The notes: generated from the sequence alone by a model not told the origin. Positions 1 to 13,446 are shown, counted from the first letter of the stretch. The stretch: DNA of 64,000 nt from Escallonia rubra (GCA_033065855.1 JAVXUO010002949.1:744001-808000), one strand, 5' to 3'. Numbers and translations: made by a program.

Positions 1-817
1 ATACAACTCTAACCCTAACTAAACCGTAAACCCCATCAAAATCACAGGCGACACAATATCAACTTCACGAATGAACTCCATATTCCACTGAGAAACGTGA
101 GTCGGCTGCCCACATTAGGAATATTCATTGTTATTTTGTGGTGTCCATTGACAGTGAGTTAGTTACAACTCGTTGTCAACGAATTTGAAAGTGAATCATT
201 TTGGTTATGGCATGTTCTTGCAAATTAACATAATGATCCATTTTTCTGAAATTTTGAAATTTCAGAAAGATGGTTGCATATGTTACCAATTTTCAAACGC
301 ATTCATGCATAAAAACCCTTAGTTCCCATTCTAAGGTACTCATTACAAAGTAATGCTTTGTAATGAGCCTTTGGATGTCCAGTTTGGACAATTTGAAAAA
401 GCTAAGTGTTTATAAAATAGTATATCGACTCATGTTCTGTGTTTTATGTCGTGGATATTTTTTACATGTTCTCCAGTGTTTTTCCAGGTGCATATAGATC
501 TGGTGTCTTAACATCCATTAATTCTTGCAAGAGCAAGATTAGACGGATGTTAGAACACCTAATTGATGTCGTGTACTTGGAGAAATACGAGGAGTTGCTG
601 CCGAAATTTCCACAGACATAGGACTAAGCATAAGTTGGTAACTGTTTTATAAACATGTGCTTTTCTAAATGGGGTAGGACCACTACCTATTAGAGAACGG
701 AGTGGGTATATATAGACATGTTATCACAAGCATGCATTCATTTTCACATCGACATCGACACTGACCTTATAATTGGTTTTAATTTAAGGTGGTATATAGT
801 ACATAATCTCAGTCGTC

Positions 818-3800
818 ATGTCGGTCGATCGAAGTTGGATGAAAAGAAAAAATAATGATGATTTTGAGGATCGCGTCGACGAATTTCTCGAGTTCACTTA
901 CGCACATCCTACACATGTTGACTCTGAAACGATAAGGTGTCCGTGCGGTATATGTGAGTTATTGTTTTGGAAAAGGAGAATAGTGGTAAAATGGCATCTT
1001 CTCCGATACAGTTTTATGGGTGGATACACAAGGTGGACACAGCATGGGGAAACTATAGTAATGTCATCCAACCCAGCTAGTCAAGCTGACGTTAGGGAGG
1101 ATGGTATGATTACCGAGATAAGATTATGGATGTTGGGCATCCTAATGTTGAATGGGGTGACTACCGCGGCGATGACAATCCCCAACAGCCGAACGAGGGG
1201 GCTTATCACTTTTATGACTTGTTGAGAGACGCATATGAGCCATTGTGGGATGAAATTTGGAAACACACACGGCTGTCTGTGGCTAGTCGGTTATTACAGT
1301 TGAAATCAGACCACGGGCTAAGTGAGAAAAGATTTAATGAGTTTGTTACTTTTATCAAAGAAATTTTACGGGAGAATGAAAAGCTGCCCCCGTCGTACTA
1401 TGATGCAAATAAGATGATGAGGAAACTTGGATTTAGCTATGAGCGGATAAATGCATGTAATAGAGACGGTGTATTATTCTGAAAAGAGAATAAGGACTTG
1501 ACACGGTGTCCAGTATGTGATCATTCGAGGTATAAACTGGACAAAGGGAAGAAGAAAAATATTGCATGGAAGGTACTGTGATATTTTCCTGTTACCCCAA
1601 GGCTACAGAGGATGTACTACTCCTCCAATACGGTTGAACACATGAGGGCTCACTGTGAGACTTGTAGCAACGATGCTGATGTACTGACACACCCAGCTGA
1701 TGGTGAGGCGTGGAAGGAGTTTGACTACAGGCATCCAAGCTTTGCTTAGGAAGTTTGGAATGTTAGACTAGGTTTGGCAACCGATGGGTTCAACCCTTTC
1801 AGGCAGTCTAGCACGCCTTACTCTACATGGCCTATCATTATTGTCCCGTACAACCTTCTACCAGGCATGTGCATGAAGAAGCCGTACATGTTTTTTTCGT
1901 TGCTTATTCTGGGGCCGAAGAGTCCCGGTAAGGACATAGATGTGTATTTAAGGCCGTTGATTGATGAGCTCAAACAGATATGGGATCATGGAGTCGAAAC
2001 TTATGATGCATCCCTCAAATAGAACTTTCAGATGAGGGAGGGCTGCTTTGATGTGGACTATACATGATTTCCCTATAGTGGGAATGACGTGTGGGTGGCA
2101 TACATGGAAAATTAGCTGCCCTGCTTATATGAGCGTGAATCCCGGTCATACGTTAAAGCACGGCGGGAAGCCCTCCTGGTTCGGACGTCACCAAAAGCTT
2201 TTGCCACTAGACCATCAGTTCTGTAGGCAGAAGGATAAACTTGACGGGACAATCGAGTGTGAGCTTGTGACACTGAACTACCCATCTGGTGAAGAAGTGT
2301 TCTCGCACCTGAAGGCACTTGATACTGACATACCATACGGCAAGGGTGTGCCGAATTAGAAGATTCCAGGATACGAGAAAGAGCACAAATAGAGGAAACA
2401 ATGTATTTTCTGGGAGTTAGCCTACTGGAGGACACTCATTATCCGAAACAACATGGATGTGATACATATTGTGAAGAATATTTTCGATAATGTGTTCAAC
2501 ACAGTGATGAATGTCAAGGGAAAATCGAAAGATCACCTTAAAGCGAGAAAGGATCTACAACAGTTGGGTGTATGCCGTGAAATGCATCCTCGGGCAGTCA
2601 ACGAGAGGACGCTACTTCTGAAAGCACCTTACTGTCTAGACAAGAAACATGTGGAGAAGGTCTGTCAGTGGATTAAGAATTTGAAACTTTTGGATGGGTA
2701 TGCATCCAACATATCTTGTTGTTACAATGTATCAGAATGCAAGGTTCAAGGGATGAAGAGTCACGACTGTCACAAATTTATGAAAAGATTCATTCACATT
2801 GCTTTCCGGGAACTGTCGCCAAGGGTTGTATGTGAGACTTTAACTGAATTATCTCATTTCTTTCAGGATATCTATTCTTCTACAATCTGGGTGAGTAGCA
2901 TGGAGCTACTTGAGAAGAACATTGTGTTGACAATTTACAGGGAATTTGTAGTAACATAGAGTACAGTGCTGCAACAATATATGCCCTTCTAAATTGTGAT
3001 GAAGTTTCGAAATTCGTTGAGTAATTTTCTGACTTCAGATAATTTTTGTACATAATTGAAAATGTGTGATCAGTGGGTTAACTCTCTCGATTTGCAGTGA
3101 ATTCGATGCGGAATCTTTAATCACTGATCCCGCTGGACTTGCATCTCATCAAAAATCACAATTTGTGGAGTGGTTCAGAAGACATGTAAGTCTTTAACCA
3201 AAATATACTATGTTTTATATACCACTCCATATGTGGTTTATTAACTTTCACCGTCTTATATAATTGGTTCAGTCGATCGATGCGCCAGTAGCCTCCTTAT
3301 TGAAATTACTAACTCAAGACCCTAATAAACAAACAGCCTGTCGTGGAGGCTATATCATCAATGGGTTCAGGTTTAACATAAAAGATGATGACCAGATGAA
3401 ACAAACCCAAAACAGTGGAGTTTTGGTCAATGGCGACAGTTATGACGAGAATTACATGGACTTTTATGTAGAGCTGGATGAGATTGTTGAGCTAACATAT
3501 CTGGGTTCCCAAAACTGCCTGGTAATGTTCAAGTGTACATGGTTCGATGTCACATGCAGTTGAGGAATCCGTGTTAGCTCGCATGAGATTATAGATGTCG
3601 ATTTCAAGTCAAGACTTGCATCAGACGAGCTGTTTGTGTTTGCTAGTCAAGCTGCACAAGTCTTTTACACGGAGGACGTCGCAAATCCTAAATTTCATTG
3701 GTATACAGTTATCAATTCCAAGAAATTGCCCATGTAATATGACAGTGAGGTAGACACCTTTCAAGCCGACCAAGCACATGTCTCAGTACCTGTTGAGGTG

Positions 3801-4022
3801 GACAACGAGGATGACGATCTCCCTCTTCAACCAACAGTTGATGTAGGAGAAGAAGTCGTAGATGATGACGCGGAAGACGTAGAAAGTATTGAAGATGATG
3901 AGGCTAAGTCTACTGACGAAGAGGAAGAATTACTCAATGAAGAGGACGACGAGTCCCAGGAAGAAGAGGATAACGAGTTCGACGCTGATGATGTCGATGA
4001 TTTACAAAATGAAGATGATTGA
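818..4022 (+). pseudogene. CACTA tnp2-type transposase (copy A), degenerate
   Basis: Domain order seen in translation: a transposase-associated N-terminal domain (818-1110, starts MSVDRSWM, Cys motif CPCGIC), a linker with tnp2 similarity (1126-1560), the Transposase_21 core (1680-2120, ATDGFNPF then STPYSTWP), a DUF4218-like region (2440-3020, KNIFDNVFNTVMNVKGKSKD), a DUF4216-like region (3264-3720) and a very acidic C-terminal tail (3798-4019). This is the catalytic transposase gene of plant CACTA elements. It is broken by a TGA at 1480 where copy D has Trp, stops near 1747 and 2020, a stop at 2357, and frame changes between 1225 and 1126 and between 2022 and 2048. Part of DUF4218 around 2955 is deleted relative to copy D. 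Several segment junctions may be introns. It cannot make a full transposase. Confidence 0.85.
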
Positions 4023-4177
4023 CTTGTACTGTTGTAACATGCATTGTTTTAGTACTCGGTTCATATAGTGTTTTTATACTCGGTTCATTTATATAGTGTT
4101 ATAACATGATGTGGACTATACATTGTTTTGTATGTGTTAATTTCTTTAATTTGGACTTGTTGTACATGAAGTCAGAC

Positions 4178-5700
4178 ATGGATAGATTACGGGCCATCCG
4201 TGGCCACGGTGGACGCCGAGCTGTGTTAACCCCAGTGGCTCCCGCCTCGTCATTGCCTACTGATGACGAGGCACATAGTGCCCACATCCAGCAGGCAGGG
4301 GCCCAGTCCCAACACCAGCCGCGGACGATGCCCTAGCAGCAGCCGCAACCGCTACCCCAGCCCAAGTCCCAGTCCCAGTCCCAGCCGTTGGCCCAGCCCC
4401 GGGCCGATTCCTCCCACATGCCCGCTGGTTCTCCTTCTTTTGTGGGTTCTACCTCAGGTATTTTTGATAACGGCGTTTGGTCATAATGCTAGAGTGGTAT
4501 GTAAATTATATTTGATTTGTATTAATGTTGGTGTTTTGCAAGATCTCGACGAGGCCTTGGACCGACATACGGGGTGCGGATCGACCCCTAGCATAAAAAG
4601 AGGGTTACTCTCACCCAGGAGGGCCAGTAAGTAAAAAAATTACATAATGCAGTACTTACAATATTCAATTCTGATATTTATTAATGTCCACTTATTTAAT
4701 GTATTTGATGGTTGTTTCTTTATCAGGATCCTGGAGACTCTGGAGAAGACAAAGATCGATGTCCTTGTGAATGGCCGATTCTTTGAGCCACAGCTATATT
4801 GGAAGGACTGGGACGTCGCGACGAAGGAGTCCTTATTGGAGGAGTGGCTGGTATGGTTTTTTAGCCATTTGTGTCAGTCATTATTTGTTTAATTATAACG
4901 TAATTTTAAATTAATCGTATTGACTGTGTAATTGGATACGTTGCAGGAGGGGGTTCGAGTTTGAGTCGCCTGAGCAGCAGGCGTTGGGGCGGCATGCCTT
5001 TTTTGCCTACATTGGCAAAAATTACCGGCAATGGTTGCACGACGCACATGAGCGGGTGAGGAAGATGACGCCCGAGGGTGCCCCGATGGAGGAGTGGAAG
5101 ACATTTCCCTCTCATTGGATATCTCCAGCTGTATCGGGAAAGATGGTGGATAGGTGGAGGAATGTTACATCTTGGGAGGCCAAGAATAAGAGTGGAAGCG
5201 AGAACAAATAGTACAAAGATCCCACGCACACGGGGGTGTCAGTGGCTCACAACGTCCTCCGACACAAGAATGCGATTGAGCACCCGAACCTAGCATCGAA
5301 TCAGGTCTGTGCTCTGACGTACACTCAAACGCACGTAAGGAAGAACGATAAGGACGATCAACACCAGGCAGGGGACTATGTTTCTGATATTTCTCGGCAG
5401 ATCGATGTAAGTTATGAATTAATTTATTTAGTTTGTTAAATTTTTGCCTTTGTATTCGATGTTTGTCCCCTTAGTGTTTTGAATGTCAAATCACTGTTTT
5501 GCAGGCCTCGTACGAATAGATCAAGGGGTCTGGGCAGCAGTCCGGACAGCCATCAGCGTCCACAAGTACAGGCAGGAGTACTGGGGGATTGAAGCGATGA
5601 CTGGATACACCGGGGGTCGTTAATAGGCCGAAAGGCCGCGTACAAGGCCTGGCACGACTGCACGTGTCTTGATAGGAGTTTTCCCACTCGTTCCTATACG
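4178..5700 (+). pseudogene. CACTA TnpA-like second gene (Transposase_24 type), degenerate
   Basis: Begins MDRLRAIRGHGG at 4178, then a Gln/Pro/Ser-rich stretch to about 4450. Conserved blocks follow at 4727-4850 (TLEKTKIDVLVNGRFFEPQ), 4946-5210 (FFAYIGKNYRQWLHDAHERV, then a W-rich block) and 5236-5410 (VAHNVLRHKNAIEHPNL, then the conserved ALTYTQTHVRK block), separated by probable introns. In En/Spm-type elements the second gene encodes a DNA-binding protein that recognises subterminal repeats; that role is inferred from family and position. Stops interrupt the frame at 4335 and after 5205. The gene is cut off near 5700, where copy C continues for about 200 more bases to a natural stop. Confidence 0.7.
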
Positions 5701-7302
5701 TGCAGGGCAATGACCAAGACTGAAACTTAAATTCTCTTTCCTTTGCTCGGCTCAGATCTAATCCACACCCAATGCGATCTATTATTTATTGGTTATCACC
5801 CGCGGAAAGGAAGTCAAACGAGAGTGAGCTTTTGAGAGCTTAGTAAGGTCACTCAAACGAAGAAGTTATGAAATAATTCATAGATACAATTCAATGATAC
5901 TTTAACTCACAGATGTAAATCGATGATGGTTTTCCAAGAGTTTTAAGACGAACATAAATAGTTCGATCAAATATCAATATGACTTTCAGATACGATACAA
6001 ATAATCACAGATGCTATTGACCATGAGCAATTGCAAAGTCACACATGCAGTGCAGGGTAATCACTTAGCAAAGCCACAAAGGCGATCAAGGGGCTAGCCC
6101 ACACCAACACATTGGCTAGTCCGTCAAGGTACTAGCCCACACCAATATCCTCCAACATACACCAACTCCCACCAAAACACACCAATGCAGAATCTCATGT
6201 TAATTTAACAGAACGACAACAAACGATAATACAAAGATTAAATCGATGCACAACGAGAAATAAATACAGAGCCTCGACTAGGATTTCCAATAAACGTGTA
6301 AGGCTCAAAACAGGGCATTAAAGGCAAACGATGCACATTTCAACTATAACGGAATTCAAAGAAAATTCAATAACAATTCAGAAAAATATTTATGAGGACA
6401 AATAGATGAAACTGGGTTTCGAATAGAAATCTCTTACCTCAGTCCAAGCTATGCACTACTATTCAACTTGTTCAAAATCCTCGAGTCAACCTAAATTGAT
6501 AATTAAATTATCAGAATACAAACTAGTCTCATATACTATGAACTCAAAGCTACTTTCTTAACGTCACTCGCTCCGACACTCTCAATCTAAATCCAAAAAT
6601 GAAAACGGATCCCTCGGATAGCCAACTTAATCGATAACTCCTCACGCCCCATAAGCAATAAGACATCCCAAACTTCATAATAAATGCTTATAAAATACTT
6701 TTATAGTTTAAAACAGCATAATAAGTAAGAATATGAATTTTCTAAAATTTTTAATATTTTTTAATAGAAATAATTTTCTTAAATACCAGAAAAAGCTCAA
6801 AAATAACAATTAATTCTTCTAACTCAAATCAAAGTCCCATAATTTTCATGATAGCATCATAATATATAGGAAAAATATTGAAACTGAAATTAGGATTTAA
6901 AAAGCACCGAAATCATTTTAAAATTATATATTTTGCTAAATCATATGTGATACAAATTTAGTATCAAATCAACTCTAAAAATTACGAAACTGAAGTTTCT
7001 TTATGCCATGAAAACATTATAGAAATTCTATTAGAATTTAATAAGAATTTTAAAGACCCCAAATGGATTTTAGGAAAACTGAATTCTCAAAACATATTAA
7101 AAATACCAAACAATGTCAGAAAAATATGAAATTTTATTATTTTTTGACAATCATACAATACTCAACAGCCACATGGTACAACTATGCAAGCATAGTGTAC
7201 CACTCCACTACACAACCCCATTAGCAGCCTACTCATCTTCTTCTTCCCTTTGCTCTCTGGAAAACTCAGCATTCACTCCTCACACAATCCACTCACAGCA
7301 TC

Positions 7303-8615
7303 TGTCACGCCCCCGAAACGGGAGGCCGTGACTGACAACAAACCTCTAAATATACCGCTAAGGTCCTAAAAGCAACGGTACAAACAGAGCACTAAAAACC
7401 TCTAACATAAAGTATTTCCATATATAACAAAAGTCTATTACAATACGTTCCCAAAATATTCCTTTACAAAATGATTTCTATGCGCAGCGGCTAAACAAAT
7501 GTTCCAATACATTTACATTGAATTGGCCCTATCTGGGTAAGATTTCCAAAGTACGGATACAAAAATTTCAATGATAAGCAAAAGTCGAAGAACTCCAAGG
7601 CTGCCATAACATTAATTGTCACTCTCTTCACCTGTGGCAAATGCAAGGTAGGAAAGAAAAAGGGTGAGCTCAAATAGCCCAGTAAGGTAGTTGAATAGCA
7701 AGATATCAAGCAGAAACTAACAGAAACGAATGTCAATATTAGATGGAAAAGAGCAAACCATGTCTTACTATCGAATATTGGAGCAACAAAGTTAAGCATT
7801 TAACCCAAAACACATGTCAATTATATCCCGGGCATGCTATAAACATACGATGACTATGATGGTCATAAGACCCAAATGTCGAACAGAACATACAAACATC
7901 AAACGTGTGCTACCGGAGCGTACTAGGAGTCTTTGGCTCTCTAGCATAATAAACATATGTCTAAAAGACCCTCTCAATTTGAGAGTTGTTCAACATAGTT
8001 AATGTCAATCTTAAATTGATCGTGAAAAATGTACAAATGCAAATGTGTGCTCATCTAGGCACAAATGGAGGAGGGTACACAATGTTATAAACGAAAGAAA
8101 AAGTTAAACAAACCAATAGTGAATCATTAAAGATGAACATAATTGGACAAAGTATAAGCTTTCGGATTTTGAAAATACCTTCCTACAGAAAAAAAAACGA
8201 TACAACCCCTTACCACAGCAAGAATAGAGAAAGTCCATTACCTTATACAAGCAATTCGACGAAAATTCAATCCTCCCAAGCCACGCTACTTGATTACGCC
8301 GAAATTCTCCAAAGGAACAAACAATTTAGTGCTGAAAATAAAGCACAGAGTGGGAGAGGTGACAAGTAGGGGAAAAAAGGAATCACAGAGTGGGAGAGGT
8401 GACAAGTAGGGGAAAAAGGAATCTGGAGAGAGAATTCTATTTAAATGAAACCCTAACTACCTAATTACACAAATTCCCCCAAACTTTAGCCTCTTATTCA
8501 AAGGGCACCAAAACTTTCCTAATATTACAAAAAGACCACAAACTTGTTTAATCAGTTATTTACTTATTTATTTATTTTAAATTGATTGAAAATTATTAAA
8601 ATATGGGGTATTACA
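7303..8615 (-). repeat. 3' LTR of the minus-strand retrotransposon
   Basis: About 1.3 kb, closely matching 10023-10955 plus 13097-13441. Ends are TG and CA. A local tandem duplication near 8335-8420 repeats a CACAGAGTGGGAGAGGTGAC block that appears once in the other LTR. Short open frames inside it are LTR sequence, not genes. Confidence 0.85.
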
Positions 8616-8627
8616 TTCTCCCCACCT
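8616..8627 (-). other. Polypurine tract
   Basis: The minus strand reads AGGTGGGGAGAA directly before the LTR start TGTAATACCCC, the position of the plus-strand primer in LTR retrotransposons. Confidence 0.75.
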
Positions 8628-10006
8628 AAAAAGAATTCCGTCCTCGGAATTAGATGTACCTTAATGTTCTTGCAAATGCTATATTTTTAGAGCGCATGAC
8701 GCGCTCCTTACAATCCAAAAATACGTTCAGGTTGCTCCCCGAAGTATTTGTACTTGGCTAACAAATGAAACACGTAGAACTAAGTTAATGCAATCAAAAT
8801 TCAAAACACCCGAAACCAATACAATACCAACACGCGCACGTTGCATCATTATGATAATACATCAAACCATAGCCTTGGTAAAATGCCTAACATTAACACC
8901 TTAACTTAAGGTATACCAAAAGTAGTAACCAATCTTCACATCAATCACATGGGACTTGTACTCTATAAGATCCAAACCGTGAGATCTAACTTTCCCTCTT
9001 ATCACCTCTACAGCCTCACACTAAGACCTAGGTGATCAAAATCTACACCCGTACCAAGTCACATTTCAATACTCTCTTAATGATATTTCGCTAACAACTG
9101 AGACTAACTAGTAACTAAAGGTTGTTAAGTTATTAGCATGCTTTCCGCCTAATGCATCAACTAGCCCATTCGCCTTACAAATATAATTCTTAATCAAATT
9201 GTCGACATCAGTTTCTAAAGTTACTATGCCTACAACATCTTAGCACTTAAAAACACATGGTTAGACAAGATAACATCAAACTCAATCCTCTGGTCCATAT
9301 TCTATTGACTGCTAAAACCAAAAACTCAATGTCTAAGGCCTAAATAAAACTGTAATGATGCAATGTCTATGAAAGTCAGTAATCAACACAACGAGATCAC
9401 CTTAAGAGAAATATTATTCCCATCAATTTTCACTAGTCTAACCCAAAAACCAATACCATCGAATAACCTTTGAAACATAGTACTTTGACTTAGCCAATAT
9501 TGATAAACAATTTATATACGAGCACTACGGATCACACCAAAGACTGAAAATTATAACCACTATACTTTCGTTGTGTACTCTGATGTCTCAAATCAACCGA
9601 GTTGAAACTATTACCAAATCAATCATGACAAAATTTGTTACCTTAAAACAACCCAAAAATTTAATTCTACACACGCATCCACCAATATTTAAGTCTATAA
9701 GTCACCACATCACTCATATATTGCAATAACAACCTTTACTGTTTATAGCTACTAATTGATATAGCCATACAAAAGTACCAAAAGTTTTAAGTCTTGCGAG
9801 TCTATCAATCATCCTCTTTGGTTAAAGCTTAAAGTTTTTGAACTCCAAAGGCAAGTAACCTGTAGTCTACTATTGCGTACTTGGCCCAAATCTCACTCTT
9901 GGGCTAAAATTTTGAATAATTTATCAAAACCTAATCCACATTCTCAAAGTCTAATCTCAATCATAGATTATCTCTGGCTTAAGAGTCTACAGAATCGTAT
10001 ACCTAA
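8628..10006 (-). other. Non-coding internal region of the LTR retrotransposon
   Basis: AT-rich, with no frame resembling gag, protease, reverse transcriptase or integrase on either strand. Only the primer site and polypurine tract at its ends are recognisable. Confidence 0.7.
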
Positions 10007-10018
10007 GCTCTGATACCA
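10007..10018 (-). other. tRNA-iMet primer binding site
   Basis: The minus strand reads TGGTATCAGAGC, complementary to the 3' end of plant initiator methionine tRNA, four bases inside the right-hand LTR. Confidence 0.85.
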
Positions 10019-11749
10019 ACCATGTCACACCCCCGAAACGGGAAGCCGTGACTGACAACAAACCTCTAAATATATCGCTAAGGTCCTAAAAACAAAGGTA
10101 TAAATAGAGCACTAAAAGCCTCTAACATAAAGTATTTCCATATATAACAAGAGTCTATTTCAATACGTTCCCAAACTATTCCTTTACAAAATGATTTCTA
10201 TATGCAGTGGCTAAACAAATGTTCTAATACATTTACATTGAATGATCCCTATCCGGGTAAGATTTCCAAAGTGTATACAAAAATTTCAATGATAAGCAAA
10301 AGTCGAAGAACTCTAAGGCTGCCATAACATTCAATTCACTCTTTTCACCTGTGGCAAAGGCAAGGTAGGAAAGAAAAAGGGTGAGCTCAAATAGCCCAGT
10401 AAGGTGGCTGAATAGCAAGTGATCAAGCAGAAACTAACAGAAACGAATGGCAATATTAGATGGAAAAGAGCAAACCATGTCTTACTATCGAATATTGGAG
10501 CAACAAAGTTAAGCATTTAACCCAAAACACATGTCAATTATATGCCAGGTATGCTATAAACATACGATGACTATGATGGTCATAAGACCCAAATGTCGAA
10601 CCAAACATACAAACATCAAGCGTGTGCTACCGGAGCGTACTAGGAGTCTTTGGCTCTCTAGCATAACAAACATATGTCCAAAAGATCCTCTCAATTTGAG
10701 AGTTGTTCAACATAGTCAATGTCAATCTTAAATTGATGGTCACAAATGTACAAATGCAAAGGTGTGCTCATTTAGGCACAAATGGAGGAGGGTAAGCAAT
10801 GTTATAAACGAAAGCAAGAGTTAAGCAAACCAATAGTGAATCAATAAAGATGAACAGAATTGGAAAAAACATAAGCTTTCAAATTTTGAAAATACCTTCC
10901 CACAGCAAAAAAAAATGATAAAACCCCTTACCACAGCAAGAATAGAGAAAGTCCCTATTCCCAACCTATTCTGGTCGCACCCAAAGGCCCATTGGGGTCC
11001 CATTTCCATGACACATCCGCACAAGCAACAGTTAATATTCAACGCTCACAACCGGTCAAAGCATGCATGCTCAAGTCACGTGCACTTCTCACTTTCGTTA
11101 CATTACTTCGTCACCAAGAAACTCATCCTTGCGCGACTACTCATCACGCTCCGACCGTCGCACATCGCCCGCCGCCTGTCAGCGCACCTTGGCGCTTACC
11201 GAAGGAGGTTGGCCTTGGCCTCCCCCTTGGGGTTGGCCTCGGCCTTGGCCTTCCCCTTGGGGTCAGCCTCGGCCTTGGCCTTGAGGTTGGCCTTGGCCTT
11301 TCCCCAAGGGTTGGCCTTTGGCTTCCATGCTTAGCATTTTCACTACTCTTCAAGGGACCATACATCACTCCGCGACCCCGTCGCCCGGACGTCACTCCGC
11401 GACCCCGTCGTCCGGACGTCACTCCGCGACCCCAGTCGCCCGAAACTTACTCCGGGACCCGGTCGCCCATCGTCCAGACGTCGCCCGCACCGCATGCCAA
11501 CTCCGCGACGCTCATCGTCCGTCGCCTGGACGTCGTCTTCGTGACCCCCGTGCGCCGTGCCGCTGATACAGCCGTGCCCCCAGGCTCTTTGTCACACTAC
11601 TGTGCCCCCGGCACCATACTCACTGCATCGCGCCCATGCGCCACAATCATGTTACATGCCCCCTGGGCACCACACTCATTCACCACACCATGCACACCTT
11701 GCCTTGGTCGTGCAACATGCTTCGACCCATTCTCCGGAGTGTGCAACAT

Positions 11750-12420
11750 CCTGCGGGGATAGGCGACTCCTCCGGGACACTATCTCTGCCAGGGAGCTCT
11801 TCAACTCCCCTTCCGCCACGTAGACGGCTCCTCTGGGATGCTACCTCGGCCAGTCGGGTAGACGGCTCCTCCGGGATGATACCTTGACGCGCTCCGAATG
11901 CTCCGGCACAAGGACTCACCCGCGGGGATAGGCAACTCCTCCGGGACACTATCCCCGCCAGCGAGCTCTTCAACTCCCCTTCCGCCAGGTAGACGGCTCC
12001 TCCGAGATGCTACCTCAGCCAGTCGGGTAGACGACTCCTCCGGGATGCTACCTTGACGCTCTCCGAGTGCTCCGGCACAAGGACTCACCCGCGGGGATAG
12101 GCGACTCCTCGAGGACACTATCTCCGCCATGAAGCTCTTCAACTCCCCTTCCGCCAGGTAGACAGCTCCTTCGGGATGCTACCTTGACGTGCTCCGAGTG
12201 CTCCGACACAAGGACTAACCCGCGGGGATAGGCGACTCCTCCAGGACACTTTCTCTGCTAGGGAGCTCTAAGTGCTCCGGCATGAAGACTCCCCTTTCGC
12301 TAGGTAGACGGCTCCTCCGGGATGCTACCTCGGCCCGCGGAATAGGCGACTCCTCCGGGACACTATCTCCGCCAGGGTGCCTGCGTGACTGGCCTACGTG
12401 CTCCGACACTGGGGGCTTGC
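11750..12420 (+). repeat. Tandem repeat array inside the solo LTR
   Basis: Units begin GGGGATAGGCGACTCCTCC and recur at about 11754, 11926, 12101, 12224 and a variant near 12340. Spacing is about 175, 175, 123 and 115 bases, so the later units are shortened. Each unit contains the shorter motif GTAGACGGCTCCTCCGGGAT. Confidence 0.85.
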
Positions 12421-12772
12421 GTCGGCACCCTTAGGGACTATGACCCCCTGGTCACTCCGAGACGGGAGCAGGTCTTCGGAGGGCATCGCGCCTAGTTCAC
12501 CTGGCAGTTGGGCGTTGGGTCTTCCCCACCGCTGCTAGGCCTGTGGGACTCTACAAGGGCTTGGATTAGAGGCTAGATCAAGGGGATTCTCTGGCCACAC
12601 CGACGTTGTGGGAGCCAGTCTTTCAAGACAGACAGAGCGACGTTGTGTGGGGCAGGCCGGGTGAATATGCGATCCGGCAGTCCGTGGAGCACCGGCACCC
12701 GTGTGCCCCCTGGTGACGTGTCACTCTTAGGGAGCGCCACGTGTCGGTTAACGACATCATCATCTCAATCTC

Positions 12773-12780
12773 TATAAATA
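12773..12780 (+). promoter_or_regulatory. TATA box of the solo LTR
   Basis: TATAAATA about 320 bases before the LTR end. The same motif stands at the equivalent place in the related LTR segments at 20645 and 24412. Confidence 0.6.
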
Positions 12781-13446
12781 GAGGTCTTGAGAATTCATTC
12801 GAGGAGGTTGGACATTTTCAGAACATATTTCACTTTCTCACTCTAGAATTCTAGAGAGAGAAACATACATGACCCTGACTCTGGACCTAAGCATTGGACT
12901 GTGACTGTCGTCGTGTATTCATCCTACGCCATCGCCCTCGCAGCACTGCCACCCTCAAGCTCTGTCTGGGAAGCCATTGGTCTCTGCGCTTGTTCCACCC
13001 TTGTTGTGTCCTACATCAACATACTTAGCATCTGACTCGGACTGCATTCCTTGTGGCACCTCCATGTTGACTGCGAACCCATTTTCCTTGGCATCAGTCC
13101 CTTACCTTATACAAGCAATTCGACAAAAACTCAATCCTCCCAAGCCACGCTACTTGATTACGCCAAAATTCTCCAAAGGAACAAACAATTTAGGGCTGAA
13201 AATGGAGAACAGAGTGGGAGAGGCGGCAAGCAGGGGAAAAAAGGAATCTGGAGAGAGAATTCTATTTAAATGAAACCCTAACTAGCTAATTACACAACCC
13301 CCCCCCCCCCAAACTTTAGCCTTTTATTCAAAGGGCACCAAAGCTTTCCTAATATTACAAAAAGACCACAAACTTGTTTAATTAGTTATTTACTTATTTG
13401 TTTTAAAGCGATAGAAAATTATTAAGATATGGGGTATTACAGAATC

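Larger units (their letters stand above)
1..5700 (+). mobile_element. CACTA (En/Spm) transposon copy A, incomplete
   Basis: The segment carries the two-gene layout of plant CACTA elements: a tnp2-like transposase gene and a downstream TnpA-like gene, both degenerate. The left terminus lies outside the window. The first 60 bases (CTAACCCTAACTAAACC type) look like the tail of the CTAATTAG array seen in copies C and D. Similarity to copy C runs to about 5695 and then stops abruptly in the C-terminal part of the second gene, so the right terminus is missing. Sequence is close to copies B and C and more distant from D. Non-coding parts such as 1-817 hold the element's upstream region, with no further gene seen. 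Confidence 0.85.
10956..13096 (+). mobile_element. Solo LTR of a Tat/Ogre-like retrotransposon, nested
   Basis: Inserted in the 5' LTR of the element at 7303-13441, with exact 5 bp target duplications GTCCC at 10951-10955 and 13097-13101. The start (TATTCCCAACCTATTCTGG) and end (ATTTTCCTTGGCATCA) match both ends of the LTR at 17987-21003. No internal region remains, so it is a solo LTR from LTR-LTR recombination. It is GC-rich, contains GGCCTTGG-type minisatellite (11200-11330) and a tandem array, and holds long chance frames that are not genes. Confidence 0.85.
7303..13441 (-). mobile_element. Non-autonomous LTR retrotransposon, minus strand
   Basis: Two long direct repeats bracket a 1.4 kb internal region with no coding capacity. 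On the minus strand each LTR begins TGTAATACCCC and ends in GGGGGCGTGACA or GGGGGTGTGACA. The tRNA primer site lies next to the right copy and a polypurine tract next to the left copy, which fixes the orientation. Flanking 5-mers are GCATC (7298-7302) and GAATC (13442-13446), a target duplication with one mismatch. The right LTR is split by a younger solo LTR. The LTR termini and iMet primer suggest a Ty3/gypsy origin; without gag-pol sequence the lineage is an inference. It must have depended on a helper element. Confidence 0.85.
10023..13441 (-). repeat. 5' LTR of the minus-strand retrotransposon, interrupted
   Basis: Matches the left LTR to about 10955 and resumes at 13097, the gap being filled by a foreign solo LTR. 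A long poly-C run lies near 13300. Confidence 0.85.

Noticed and set aside
5701-7302. A confident full-length solo LTR with defined borders
   Set aside because: The right end is LTR-like, but I found no matching 5 bp duplication at any candidate left end, so only a low-confidence call is given.
10992-11762. Long open frame of 256 codons and overlapping frames on both strands
   Set aside because: It lies inside a solo LTR, is made of GGCCTTGG and GTCCGGACGTC repeats, and has open frames on several strands at once, as expected of GC-rich tandem repeats. No domain is visible.
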